Part shown: in pieces, positions 39,675 to 52,818 of the stretch
Layout: the number at the start of each line of letters is the position of its first letter
How positions within the stretch are numbered: the first letter of the stretch is position 1
From: Deltaproteobacteria bacterium
GTDB lineage: Bacteria > Myxococcota_A > Polyangia > Haliangiales > JADYYK01
Length of the DNA stretch: 52,942 nt
Reading direction: 5' to 3'
NCBI GenBank assembly: GCA_020853705.1
Contig: JADYYK010000024.1
Location: 1 to 52,942, forward strand
The notes under the pieces: generated by a model
What the model was told of the DNA's origin: nothing
Database searches by the model: none
What the model saw: the letters and a program-made list of their open reading frames with translations, nothing else
Translations under genes and position numbers: made by a program

Positions 39675-41129
39675 CTAGACGGAAGCCGGCTCCTCGACGA
39701 TGACGATGCCTTCCCCGCTGCACTCCACGAAGAGGGGTGACGGGTCATCGGGGGCGCGCGGCGCCACCCTGGGCACCACCTTACCCTGCCAGCCCACCAG
39801 CGACTGGGCATCGACATAGAACATCCAGTCGGGCGTGACCTGGATCGACACCGCGGGCCGCGAGGTGTGCACGCAGCAGCAGCCGTCGCCGCGCAGGTTC
39901 AGGAAGCGCAGCCCGGGCCCGGGCACCAGCTCGCCCGGGTTCGCCCCTGGCGTCGCGGTCGCCGCCACGCTGCCCGGGATGCGCCCCGACTCCCAGCGCA
40001 GGTTGGACTCGAAGGCGTACACCGCGGGCTCGCGCAGGTAGACCACGTCGTCGTCGAGGCGCAGCGCGGTGAAGCGGCCGCCGCGGGGCATCGCGATCAT
40101 GAAGCCCTCCCCGGTGATCTCGTACACCGGGCTGTCGTCCGAGCCCAGCGGCTCCTCGCCCAGGCGCCCCTTGCTGCGGCGCAGGGCGCCGGCGTAGGTC
40201 AGCGCGCCGCCCGACGAGACCACGCCGTCGGTGCGCGAAATGAGGCGTCCGCTGACGCGCACCACCAGGGCGCCGCCGGCCTGGATCTCGAAGATGTCGC
40301 GCGCCAGCTTGGGCATCACCAGGCGCTGGTGCAGGAAGCTGGTCAGCTGCTGCGGCCCGCCCAGGCGCGGTCGCTGCTCCAGCGAGTGGCGCGCCGCCGC
40401 CGCCACCAGCGCCGCGGTGGTCTCGTCCAGCGTGCTGGGGCCGCCCCAGCGGGCGTCGCCGCGGGCCCGCGCGCGCGCCGCCAGCTCATCGATGTTGGTC
40501 AGCGAGCCGCCCGAGGCCTCGATCTTCTCGAAGCCCTCCTCGCGCACGCGGCGCAGCGACTCGTCGGGGCCGGTGGCGCGCGTGGCCTCGCCGTCGAAGG
40601 CGACGTCGACCGAGCCGTCGGGCGTCAGGTCGGGGCGATCGAGCGCCTGCGCCCCCGCCATCACGGTCTCCATCTCCTGCGCCAGCTCGAGCTGCCCGGC
40701 CTCGCGGAAGGCGTCGCGCGCGCGCGCGAAGTCGCCCAGCCGGGCGTAGGCCAGCCCGAGGTAGCCCTTGGCGCGGCCGTTGGTCGGCTCCAGCTCGATG
40801 GCGCGGTCGAGCTCCATCGCGGCGGCCTCGGTGTTGCCGGCCTTGAGGTAGACCAGCCCGAGGTTGAGGCGCAGCCCGGCGTCGTCGGGGCTGGAATCGA
40901 CCAGCGTCTTGTAGATCGACCCCGCCTCGTCATAGAGGGCGAGGCGGAAGCAGGCCAGGCCGAGCAGCGCCAGCGCCTTGGGATCACCGGGGCGCACCAC
41001 CAGGGCGCGCTCGAACTCGGTCTTGGCCTCGCCCAGGCGCTCGGTCTTGAGCAGCTCGCCGCCACGGCTGAGGTGGGTGAGGTAGCCGGGGTCGGTCATC
41101 GTCTCGGGGCCTTGCGGCTGCACGGTCAT
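39675..41129 (-). CDS. TPR protein with AIM24-like C-terminal domain
   Basis: A 484-residue protein. Residues 10-160 contain four TPR units (LTHLSRGGELLKTERLGEA, ALALLGLACFRLALYDEA, LRLNLGLVYLKAGNTEAAAM, AKGYLGLAYARLGDFARARD). A charged linker leads to a beta-rich C-terminal domain (IFEIQAGGALVVRVSGRLIS, YEITGEGFMIAMPRGGRF, LNLRGDGCCCVHTSRPAVSI) that I compare to the AIM24/TRAP-like family (recalled). No signal peptide. ATG 41129 overlaps the stop of the transglycosylase gene (ATGA); ATG 41099 is an alternative. Likely scaffold; partner unknown. Confidence 0.8.
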   Translation of the reverse strand: MTVQPQGPETMTDPGYLTHLSRGGELLKTERLGEAKTEFERALVVRPGDPKALALLGLACFRLALYDEAGSIYKTLVDSSPDDAGLRLNLGLVYLKAGNTEAAAMELDRAIELEPTNGRAKGYLGLAYARLGDFARARDAFREAGQLELAQEMETVMAGAQALDRPDLTPDGSVDVAFDGEATRATGPDESLRRVREEGFEKIEASGGSLTNIDELAARARARGDARWGGPSTLDETTAALVAAAARHSLEQRPRLGGPQQLTSFLHQRLVMPKLARDIFEIQAGGALVVRVSGRLISRTDGVVSSGGALTYAGALRRSKGRLGEEPLGSDDSPVYEITGEGFMIAMPRGGRFTALRLDDDVVYLREPAVYAFESNLRWESGRIPGSVAATATPGANPGELVPGPGLRFLNLRGDGCCCVHTSRPAVSIQVTPDWMFYVDAQSLVGWQGKVVPRVAPRAPDDPSPLFVECSGEGIVIVEEPASV

Positions 41130-41779
41130 GGCCGATCTGGCGACGCCGCTGCCTTCGCCTTGAACTTGTAGTACTGCTTGAGCACCATGCGTACGTAGAG
41201 CTGGGTGGTGTCGTAGGGCGGGATACCGCCGTACTTGTCGACCGCGCCCGCGCCGGCATGATAGCCCGCGATGGTCAGCACCAGATCGCCCCCGAAGCGG
41301 TTGGCCAGCACGCGCAGAAGGCGCGTCCCGCCCAGGATGTTCTCGCGCGGATCCCACACGTTGGACACGCGCATGTCCTTCTCGACCGCGGGGATGAGCT
41401 GCATCAGGCCGCGCGCGTTGGCCGACGACACCACGCGCGGGTCGTAGTCGCTCTCGACCTTGATGACGGCGCGGATCAGCGGCTCCGGGATCTGGTACAG
41501 CGCCGACGCCTCGCGGATGTGCGCGTCATACCTCGTGAAACGCTCGGGCGAGTTGTCGGTGGACGGCACCACGTCGCAGCGCGGGCACTTGCCGCGCTTG
41601 GCGGCGGCCTTCTCGGGCGCGCCCGAGGACAGCGTCTGCCAGCGCTTGTCGGCCTTGCCGGGCGCCACGTTGGTGACGTGGACGACGCCGTCGGCGTCGG
41701 TGTAGGCCCAGACGTCCGCGCGCGCGGTCGGCGCGGCCAGCGCCAGCAGCACGAGCGAGAGGGGCAGGACGCGGCGCAT
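41126..41779 (-). CDS. lytic transglycosylase with N-terminal DUF4124 domain
   Basis: A 217-residue exported muramidase-type enzyme. Signal peptide MRRVLPLSLVLLALAAPTARA, then DUF4124-like VWAYTDADGVVHVTNVAP (23-40), a Cys pair (GKCPRCD) and an SLT domain: catalytic Glu109 in VIKVESDYDP, GLMQLIP, ENILGGTRLL and IAGYHAGAGAVDKYGGIPPY. It cleaves the glycan backbone of peptidoglycan to 1,6-anhydro ends. First gene of a tightly coupled operon running to 37194. The reading frame stays open into the upstream hairpin array, but a start there would remove the signal peptide position. Confidence 0.93.
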   Translation of the reverse strand: MRRVLPLSLVLLALAAPTARADVWAYTDADGVVHVTNVAPGKADKRWQTLSSGAPEKAAAKRGKCPRCDVVPSTDNSPERFTRYDAHIREASALYQIPEPLIRAVIKVESDYDPRVVSSANARGLMQLIPAVEKDMRVSNVWDPRENILGGTRLLRVLANRFGGDLVLTIAGYHAGAGAVDKYGGIPPYDTTQLYVRMVLKQYYKFKAKAAASPDRP

Positions 41780-41830
41780 CGGCCCGATGTTAGCAACCCC
41801 CGCCGCCGCACGCAAAAAAGGCCCACCCCA

Positions 41831-41984
41831 AACCTGGACGCTTCGCTGTCCAGGGGGACCGGAGCCGGACAAAACCTGGACGCTTCGCTGTCCAGGGGGA
41901 CCGGAGCCGGACAAAACCTGGACGCTTCGCTGTCCAGGGGACCGGACCGGACAAAACCTGGACTGCTTCGCTGTCCAGGTTTTG
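41831..41984. repeat. four-copy hairpin array with GCTTCGCT loops
   Basis: Copies begin at 41833, 41875, 41917 and 41957 (periods 42, 42 and 40). Each is a 7-base-pair stem CCTGGAC/GTCCAGG around loop GCTTCGCT; copy 4 has one extra T in the loop. Spacers (GGGACCGGAGCCGGACAAAA) are also repeated. Copy 4 is flanked by CAAAA and TTTTG, extending the stem to 12 base pairs and giving a terminator-like T-run 13 bases before the nadB start. The array fills the space between the divergent transglycosylase and nadB genes. Confidence 0.92.
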
Positions 41985-41997
41985 GTAGCTTCCCCCC

Positions 41998-43593
<1,596 letters not shown>

Positions 43594-43609
43594 CCCCACG
43601 CCCCGCGCC

Positions 43610-44662
43610 GTGCTGCCCGAGCTGTCCATCGTCATCCCGGCCCGCGACAGCGCCGCCACCATCGCGCGCGCGGTCGCCGACGCGCTGCGCCTGGCCGCGG
43701 ACGTCGTCGTGGTCGACACCGGCTCCAGCGACGACACCGCCGCGCTGGCCGCCGCCGCGGGGGCGCGCGTGGTCGACCTGGCGCGCGAGGCGAGCTTCGC
43801 CGCCGCGCGCAACGCCGGCGCCGCGGCCGCACGCGGCGCCTGGCTGCTGCACCTCGACAGCGACGAGACCCTGGCGCCGGGCTACCTGCCCGTGCTCCAG
43901 CGCGCCATCGCCGCGGGCGACTTCGAGGTCCACGAGCTGCCCCAGGGCAACCTGCGCGCCGACGGGCAGCGGTCGCTGGTCACGCAACGACGCCTGTACC
44001 GCAACCACGCCGGGTTTCGCTGGGTCGGCCTGACCTGCGAGTGGGTCTATCCGCTGGTCCCGGCCGGCACGCTCGACCTCATCATCGACAAGCACGACCA
44101 CGACGGTCAGCCCAGCGACGAGGCGCGCGCGCAGCGCACCGACCTCATGACCACCGAGGTGCGGGCGCTGCTGCACGCCGACCTGGCCGCCGAGGCCGAC
44201 CTGGGCCAGGTCATCTCGCGCTGTCGCCACCTCAGCCTGCACGGCCGTGCCCGGTTCGACACCACGGGGCTGGCCCAGCGCGCCGGGGAGGCGTTCCAGC
44301 GCTTCTGCCAGCAGGGTGAGACCTCGGATCAGCCCCGCCTGGAGCTGGCCCGCCTGCACGAGCTGCGCGGCGACCCGGCCCGGGCGCTGGTGCTGTACGA
44401 CGGGCTGCCGCTGGCGACCGCGACGGCGTCGCCGACCTACCTGGCCCACCAGGCCGCCTGCATCATGGCGGTCACCCGCAACGTCGACGCCGCGCTGGCC
44501 GCCATCGACGCCGCCATCGCGCGCTGCCCGTGCGCCCTCTTCCTGCTCACCAGGGGCTCCATCCTCGGTGTCGCCGGCCGCGCCAGGGAGGCCGCCGTGG
44601 CCGTGGTCGAGGCGCTGCGACGCCTGCCCGCGCTGCGCCACTACAGGCTCGGCCCGGGCTGA
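43610..44662 (+). CDS. glycosyltransferase family 2 protein
   Basis: A 350-residue cytoplasmic GT-A glycosyltransferase. LSIVIPARDSAATIARAV at the N-terminus, VVVDTGSSDDTA (nucleotide-binding), SFAAARNAGAAAARGAWLLH and LDSDETL (metal-binding DxD-type). After residue about 200 come helical, TPR-like repeats (LARLHELRGDPARALVLYDG). This family includes lipopolysaccharide-core beta-glycosyltransferases such as WaaE/KdtX. GTG start 17 bases after nadB. Ends 27 bases from the convergent thioesterase gene. Confidence 0.88.
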   Translation: MLPELSIVIPARDSAATIARAVADALRLAADVVVVDTGSSDDTAALAAAAGARVVDLAREASFAAARNAGAAAARGAWLLHLDSDETLAPGYLPVLQRAIAAGDFEVHELPQGNLRADGQRSLVTQRRLYRNHAGFRWVGLTCEWVYPLVPAGTLDLIIDKHDHDGQPSDEARAQRTDLMTTEVRALLHADLAAEADLGQVISRCRHLSLHGRARFDTTGLAQRAGEAFQRFCQQGETSDQPRLELARLHELRGDPARALVLYDGLPLATATASPTYLAHQAACIMAVTRNVDAALAAIDAAIARCPCALFLLTRGSILGVAGRAREAAVAVVEALRRLPALRHYRLGPG

Positions 44663-44689
44663 CGACTCGACCACGAGGGCGAGCTCGTC

Positions 44690-45559
44690 TTACACCGGGT
44701 CGCGGCGCATGAACATCATCTGGGTCGCGAAGGCGATCAGGCGGCCCTCGTCCGACCAGATCTCCAGCTCGGCGGTGGCCACGCCGCGGCGCGCCTGCCG
44801 GCTGTAGGCCGCGCACAGCAGCCACTCGCAGCTGGTGTCCTCGAGGAAGTGCACGGTCAGATCGAGGCTGGGGTAGTAGTAGCCCGCCTGGGGCCCGAGG
44901 TAGCTGGCCATCGAGGGCGGCATGGTGTCGGCGATGGGCGGCAGCGCCATCAAGTCGAGCTTGCCGCTCGCGTCCAGCTGCGGCACGCGGTAGCGGAACC
45001 AGCGTGCGAAGCGGGCCTCGCCGGCCTGCCAGCCGGGCTCCCAGAAGCGCGGGCCCTGGGCCAGGCGCATGTCGAAGTTGCCGAAGAAGGGCCAGCGCCG
45101 CCCCGAGCGGCCGATCTCCTCGATCACGGGCGCGACGTCATGACGCGGCAGCGCCGGCGGCGTCGCCGGCATCACGTGCGGCCCGGAGCGCTCGCGCGCG
45201 AAGGTGGCCGACACCTCCAGCCCCGGCCCTGGCAGCGTGGTCGAGGACAGCGCGGCGCGCAGCTGCGCCGCCGCCCCGCCCTTGCGCAGGACCTCGACGC
45301 GGATCTCCAGCGGCCCCACCGGCACCGGCGAGCAGAACAGCGTGGTCGCCGACACCGGGCGCAGCGCGGGATCGCCGAGCTCCGCCGCCATCGCGCGCAT
45401 CGCGATGGTCATCAGCACCCCGCCCGACGGGCTGACGAAGTTCCAGTGCTCGGGTAGCTCCGCGGTGTACCAGCCCGGCGCCACCTCGAGCCGCCGCACC
45501 GCGGTGTCCCGGGCCAGATCTGCTGGGGTCGCCCTGCCGGGCCTGTCGTCGCTGCTCAC
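44690..45559 (-). CDS. acyl-CoA thioesterase-like double-hotdog protein
   Basis: A 289-residue protein with two hotdog halves, TesB/4HBT_3-type. N-terminal half: YTAELPEHWNFVSPSGGVLM with helix TIAMRAMAAEL; C-terminal half: ADTMPPSMASYLG, LDLTVHFLEDTSCEWLLCAA and WSDEGRLIAFATQMMFMR, which is a typical TesB ending. Hydrolyses acyl-CoA thioesters; chain specificity is not predictable. Monocistronic between two convergent or tandem neighbours. No signal peptide. Confidence 0.86.
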   Translation of the reverse strand: MSSDDRPGRATPADLARDTAVRRLEVAPGWYTAELPEHWNFVSPSGGVLMTIAMRAMAAELGDPALRPVSATTLFCSPVPVGPLEIRVEVLRKGGAAAQLRAALSSTTLPGPGLEVSATFARERSGPHVMPATPPALPRHDVAPVIEEIGRSGRRWPFFGNFDMRLAQGPRFWEPGWQAGEARFARWFRYRVPQLDASGKLDLMALPPIADTMPPSMASYLGPQAGYYYPSLDLTVHFLEDTSCEWLLCAAYSRQARRGVATAELEIWSDEGRLIAFATQMMFMRRDPV

Positions 45560-45593
45560 CTGGCCAGCCTACCGCATCGCGACGTCGGCGGTG

Positions 45594-46625
45594 TCAGCGG
45601 AAGAAGCCCTTCAGCCCCTTGGAGTAGGAGAAGCCCAGCGACGCCATCACCGCGTGCGAGCGCTCGTTGCCGTCGCGCGGCTCGAGCTCGAACAGATCGA
45701 CGTCGTAGCGCAGGTCGGCGATGACGTGCAGATCCGCGGTGCGCATGAAGACCGCGCCGACGCCGGCGTAGACGCCCATGCCGCTCTCGGCGTCGCTGTC
45801 GCCGCCCTCGACCACGGCCAGGAAGCGGTAGCCGAAGCCGGCGCCGAAGTACCAGCCGGTGTCGGCCTCCTTGTCGGGGAAGATGCGCGCGCCGATGCCG
45901 AGGCCCAGGCGGGCGAAGTCGACGTCGTTGCTGCCCGGAGTCCAGTCCACGTCGCCCTCGACGATGGGCGCGAAGGCCCCCAGCTCGTACAGCGAGAACA
46001 CCCCGATGTGGGCGAACGGCCCGGCGCCGCCGAAGCTGCCCGCCATCGGCATGCCGCCGCCCAGCCTGATGCCGCTGGTCAGCAGCGCCTTGCGCCGGCG
46101 CGGCTCCTTGGCCTCCTCCTCGGTCACCGTCGACACCGTGATGGTGTCGCCGATGGCCTGGCCGGTCGCGACCGCGGTGGCCACCCGCACCGACAGCGGG
46201 TCGAGGTCCTCGGGGTTGGCGGCGCTGACCCGGTCGGCGAGCAGCACGCGGCCGGTCTGGTCGGCCACGGTGACGCGGATGATGACCTTGCCGCCCAGCT
46301 TCGACATCGAGAACGCGACCCCGAGCTGGGCCTGGGTCTGCTGCGCGACCATGGCGGCGCAGGCGGCCTCACCACAGACCTCGGGCGGGGTCAGGCTGGT
46401 GGCGACCACCGCATAGTTGGGGCGCCTGGCGATCTCGCCACGCACCAGGTCCGCGAAGGCGTCCGCGGTGGGCTGGTCGAGCCCGATGGTCGCCGGGCGC
46501 GTCACCACCAGGGTCGTGCGGGCCTCCTGGGCCGCGGCCACCCCGGCCAACCCCGCGCAGACAGCGATAACGACAATCCAGTTCCGCATCGAAGCCACCC
46601 ACCGGGGAAGTCCAGTCCCCGCCAT
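45594..46625 (-). CDS. exported protein with C-terminal beta-barrel
   Basis: A 343-residue protein. ATG 46625 has GGAGAGG just upstream; its n-region is longer than usual and an in-frame ATG at 46589 begins MRNWIVVIAVCAGLAGVAAA, which is an alternative start. The periplasmic part (about 35-170) has an alpha/beta pattern (TTLVVTRPATIGLDQPTADA) with one Cys pair (VCGEAACAA), like proteins that combine parameters before a barrel. The rest is a repeat of amphipathic strands (GIRLGGGMPMAG, GFGYRFLAVVEGG, GMGVYAGVGAVFMR), ending with LGFSYSKGLKGFFR. Likely outer membrane. A conserved myxobacterial architecture, function unknown. Confidence 0.78.
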   Translation of the reverse strand: MAGTGLPRWVASMRNWIVVIAVCAGLAGVAAAQEARTTLVVTRPATIGLDQPTADAFADLVRGEIARRPNYAVVATSLTPPEVCGEAACAAMVAQQTQAQLGVAFSMSKLGGKVIIRVTVADQTGRVLLADRVSAANPEDLDPLSVRVATAVATGQAIGDTITVSTVTEEEAKEPRRRKALLTSGIRLGGGMPMAGSFGGAGPFAHIGVFSLYELGAFAPIVEGDVDWTPGSNDVDFARLGLGIGARIFPDKEADTGWYFGAGFGYRFLAVVEGGDSDAESGMGVYAGVGAVFMRTADLHVIADLRYDVDLFELEPRDGNERSHAVMASLGFSYSKGLKGFFR

Positions 46626-46898
46626 GACACCTCTCCAGGAGCAACCGACGGGCCGGCCTTGTCAAGCCAGCCTTCGCCGGGTTGTGCCGCAGAGGCCGTC
46701 AGATCCTCGACAGCAGCGCGAAGCTTCGACGCTTGCGTGATGCCGAGGTCGGCGGTGTACCCACATCACCGTCTATCCCGCCCGCGACTATGGCGGTGCC
46801 ACCCGGGTCTGGCGCGGCTCCCCTACCGATTTGCCGCGGCCCGCGCTGCAAGCGTGAGCAAGCACGCCAGATCAGGCGCCGGTGATCGAAGCCGCCGC

Positions 46899-46914
46899 TG
46901 GCACCACTCTCGCA
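46899..46914 (+). promoter_or_regulatory. sigma-54-like element upstream of the Cys-rich MYXO-CTERM gene
   Basis: TGGCAC-CACTC-TCGCA differs from the sigma-54 consensus TGGCAC-N5-TTGCA at one base and keeps the GG and GC at correct spacing. Predicted start is near 46926, about 100 bases before ATG 47024. The rest of the 398-base gap (46626-47023) shows no other gene or clear structure. Confidence 0.35.
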
Positions 46915-47023
46915 ATGGAGGTTCATCGCGAGCGGCGAGGGTCGGGCGGTTCCGACCACCTCTGCAGCGCTCGACGGAACCACGGTGCCGCGTGATGGCT
47001 CGCGGCAGCCAAAGGGGATTGCC

Positions 47024-47860
47024 ATGTCGCGCTCACTCCAGTTCGTCCTCGTTGCCCTCCTGGTCGCCGGCGCCCGCAGCGCGAGCGCGGACGACGTGCC
47101 CGCCGGCTGCACCATCAACCCGGACGGCTGCAACCCCGACGTCGCGTTCTCGTGCGACGACGGCGAGCCCGGCAACATCGACATCTGCAACTTCGAGGGC
47201 GTGTGCATGCACTGCGACGTGCCCGATGCGCAGGCGCCCATCGCGCCCGCGTGCAAGACCGACAGCGAGTGCGATGACCAGAACCCGTGCACTGCCGACA
47301 GCTGTGACGGCGAGTGCTCCCACGAGCCGCTGACCGGCACCTCGTGCGACGACGTCTTCTTCTGCAGCCTCGGCGACACCTGCGACCTCGGCCTGTGTCA
47401 GCCGGGCGCGCGCGCCACCTGCCCCGCCGCGGGCAGCACCTGCGCGCCGCTGGTGTGCTCGGAGATGGAGCGCGAGTGCATCAACGCGCCGGTCGACGAG
47501 GGTGCGGCGTGCGACGACGGCGACAGCTGCACCGCCGCGGATCGCTGTGATGGCATCGGCGGCTGCAGCGGCAGCCGGCTGCCCCTGTGCCGCGGCCCTG
47601 GCGGCCCTGCGCAGGGCACCGTCGAGATGAGCAACCTGACCCCGGTCCCGATGGTCAGCGCGCTGCGTGACAACCCGGGCGAGATCGAGCAGGTCGCGGC
47701 GTCCACCCAGCCCGGCGCCGAGATCTACGGCGCGCCCGACCGCCTCGCCGGCTGCGACACCGGCGCGGGCAAGCGCACCCCGCTGGCCGGCGTGGCCCTG
47801 GTGCTGGGCGCCCTCGCCATCATCATCATCAAGCGTCGCACCGCGAGCGCCCGCCGCTAG
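47024..47860 (+). CDS. Cys-rich secreted protein with MYXO-CTERM-like anchor
   Basis: A 278-residue protein. Signal peptide LQFVLVALLVAGARSASA; AAAGGGG seven bases before ATG. About 24 cysteines in the body form disulfide-rich units (CNPDVAFSCDDGEPGNIDIC, CKTDSECDDQNPCTADSC, CDDGDSCTAADRC). The C-terminus has a Cys (GCDTGAGKRTPLAG), a hydrophobic helix (VALVLGALAIIIIK) and an Arg/Lys end (RRTASARR), the shape of the MYXO-CTERM sorting tag, although with one Cys in place of the usual Cys-Gly-Cys. Predicted to be surface-anchored after processing. Followed by an intrinsic terminator. Confidence 0.82.
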   Translation: MSRSLQFVLVALLVAGARSASADDVPAGCTINPDGCNPDVAFSCDDGEPGNIDICNFEGVCMHCDVPDAQAPIAPACKTDSECDDQNPCTADSCDGECSHEPLTGTSCDDVFFCSLGDTCDLGLCQPGARATCPAAGSTCAPLVCSEMERECINAPVDEGAACDDGDSCTAADRCDGIGGCSGSRLPLCRGPGGPAQGTVEMSNLTPVPMVSALRDNPGEIEQVAASTQPGAEIYGAPDRLAGCDTGAGKRTPLAGVALVLGALAIIIIKRRTASARR

Positions 47861-47880
47861 CCTGACCGAGACCCGCAGGC

Positions 47881-47922
47881 GCGCCCCCTTGCCGCAAAAA
47901 GCGGCCGGGGGGTGCGCATTTT
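47881..47922 (+). terminator. intrinsic terminator after the Cys-rich MYXO-CTERM gene
   Basis: GCGCCCCC..GCCGC pairs with GCGGC..GGGG..GCGC around AAAAA, followed by ATTTT. It lies 20 bases after the stop codon. Confidence 0.7.
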
Positions 47923-47961
47923 CGGCCCGAGCTGTTGCCCCGCGACCTTCGCCGAGGAGCA

Positions 47962-49233
<1,272 letters not shown>

Positions 49234-49392
49234 GGATGGCCCACCCTACCCGAAACCTCGACCGCTGGCGCGATGCCGCGCGGCCGGTGCAATTCCTGCG
49301 CGTCCGCAGGGCCCGCGCGAAGCTGGTGCGCCGGCGGCGGCGCGATCTCGCGGCCCTGGCGCGTCCCGGGTGGCTCGTACGTTGCACCACCG

Positions 49393-51323
<1,931 letters not shown>

Positions 51324-51327
<4 letters not shown>

Positions 51328-52796
51328 ACGCCGCGGGCGGCGAGCCCCGTGACGGCCCGGTGGCCGCGCCGCCCGATGTCCCGGACCTGGTCGTGCTGTC
51401 CGATCTGCACCTCGGCCTGGGCGAGAACCCGGCCAGCGGCCGCTTCCACCGTCTGGAGGCCTTCTTCTACGACGACGACTTCGCCTCGTTCGCGGGCTGG
51501 CTGTGCGCCGACGCCGCGCGCAGCGGGCGCCAGCTGCGCATGATCCTGGCGGGCGACAGCCTCGACTTCCTGCGCGTCGAGCGCGGCGTGGCGCTGCCCG
51601 GCGAGGGCCCTGGAGTGACGCGCGCCGCCGCCCTGGCGCGCGCCATCCTGGCCGGCCACCCTGGCGTGGTGCACGGTCTGGCCGAGCTGCTGGCCGCCGG
51701 CCACGAGCTGGTGCTGCTGCCCGGCAACCACGACCTCGAGCTGCAGCGCGACGACGTGCGCGCCGAGCTGCGCCAGGCGCTGGCCTCGGCCCTGCGCGTG
51801 CGCGGCCTCGACGACGCGGCCAGCGAGCAGGCGCTGGCGCGCCTCGCCTTCGCGAACTGGTTCCACCACGAGCCGGGCCGGATCTGGATCGAGCACGGCT
51901 CGCAGTACGATCCCGAGGGCGCCTTCCGCTACCTCTTGCGCGGCCCCAGCTCCAGCGAGGAGAGCCGCGACCTGCCGCTGGGCAACTTCTTCCAGCGCCA
52001 CCTCTACAACGCCTTCGGCTCGCTGGCCTCGGTGGTGCCCGCGACGCCCAACGCCAACCGCGGCTACCTGCGCTGGCTGATGCTGCACCGGCCGCGCACG
52101 CTGGTGCAGGTGCTGTACCGCCACCTGCCCCTGGCGGTGCGCCTGATCTGGCGCTTCGCCCGCAGCGCCGCGCAGGCCCCGCCACCCGCGCTGGCGCGCG
52201 CGCACGCCGCCGGCCTCGCCGCCGAGGCCCTGGCCAGCCCGCTGGGCGAACGGGTGCGCGAGGTCGACGCCTTGAAGCAGGTCGGTGATCTGCACGACGC
52301 GGCCTGGCGCGTCGGCCGCCAGCTGGTGCGCGCCGGCCTGTTCGCCCTGCTGATCTCGCTGCTGGTGCTGGGCACCTTCTCCGCCGGCAACCTGGCCATC
52401 GCCTCGATGCGCACCGGCCTGTGGCCCAAGGCGCTGCTCTCGGTCGGCCTGACCCTCATGCTGCTGCTGCTCGGCGCGGTCGGCCTGGTGCTGGTGCTGC
52501 TGCGGCCGGCGCCGCCGCCGCTGCCCGGCCTGGCCGACGCCGCCCGGCACATCGCGCGGCTGACCAGCGTGCCCCTGGTGGTCTTCGGCCACACCCACTG
52601 CGAGGACGTGCGCCCGCTGCCCGGCGGCTGGTACTTCAACACCGGCACCTGGATCGCCGTCTTCCTCGACGGCGAGCTGTCACCACGCAGCCGGGTGCAG
52701 GCCAGCTTCCTGCGCGTCGAGGGCAAGCGCGCCCGCCTGATGCGCTGGAACCCCGACCAGGGCCGCGCCCTCCCCGTCCTGCTGCTCGAGGAGTGA
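51324..52796 (+). CDS. membrane calcineurin-like metallophosphoesterase
   Basis: A 490-residue protein with the binuclear metallophosphoesterase motifs DLH (27-29), GDSLDF, GNHDLE, WIEHGSQYDP and FGHTH. Between EHG and FGHTH lie about 200 residues with two transmembrane helices (LFALLISLLVLGTFSAGNLA and LSVGLTLMLLLLGAVGLVLV), so the metal site is split across a membrane hairpin. LpxH-type lipid A hydrolases share these motifs, but the long insert makes LpxH itself unlikely. GTG start overlaps the ftsH stop (GTGA), so the two are co-translated. Confidence 0.85.
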
Positions 52797-52799
52797 CGC

Positions 52800-52817
52800 G
52801 GGCTCGACGCCGAGCCC
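52800..52817 (+). terminator. hairpin after the metallophosphoesterase gene
   Basis: GGGCTCG (52800-52806) pairs with CGAGCCC (52811-52817) around ACGC, 4 bases after the stop codon. The intron-like sequence begins directly behind it, which probably replaced any T-run. Confidence 0.5.
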
Positions 52818-52818
52818 G

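Noticed and set aside
39022..39723. Longer PgsA from an upstream ATG at 39723
   Set aside because: Adds an Arg/His/Gly-rich leader antisense-like in composition and overlapping the preceding gene; the GTG at 39663 has a good Shine-Dalgarno site.
41831..41984. CRISPR array
   Set aside because: Regular 40-42 base period, but the intervals between palindromes are themselves repeated, so there are no unique spacers; no cas genes nearby.
46658..46663. TTGACA on the minus strand as promoter of the barrel protein
   Set aside because: No acceptable -10 at 16-18 bases, and a start there would overlap the ribosome-binding site.
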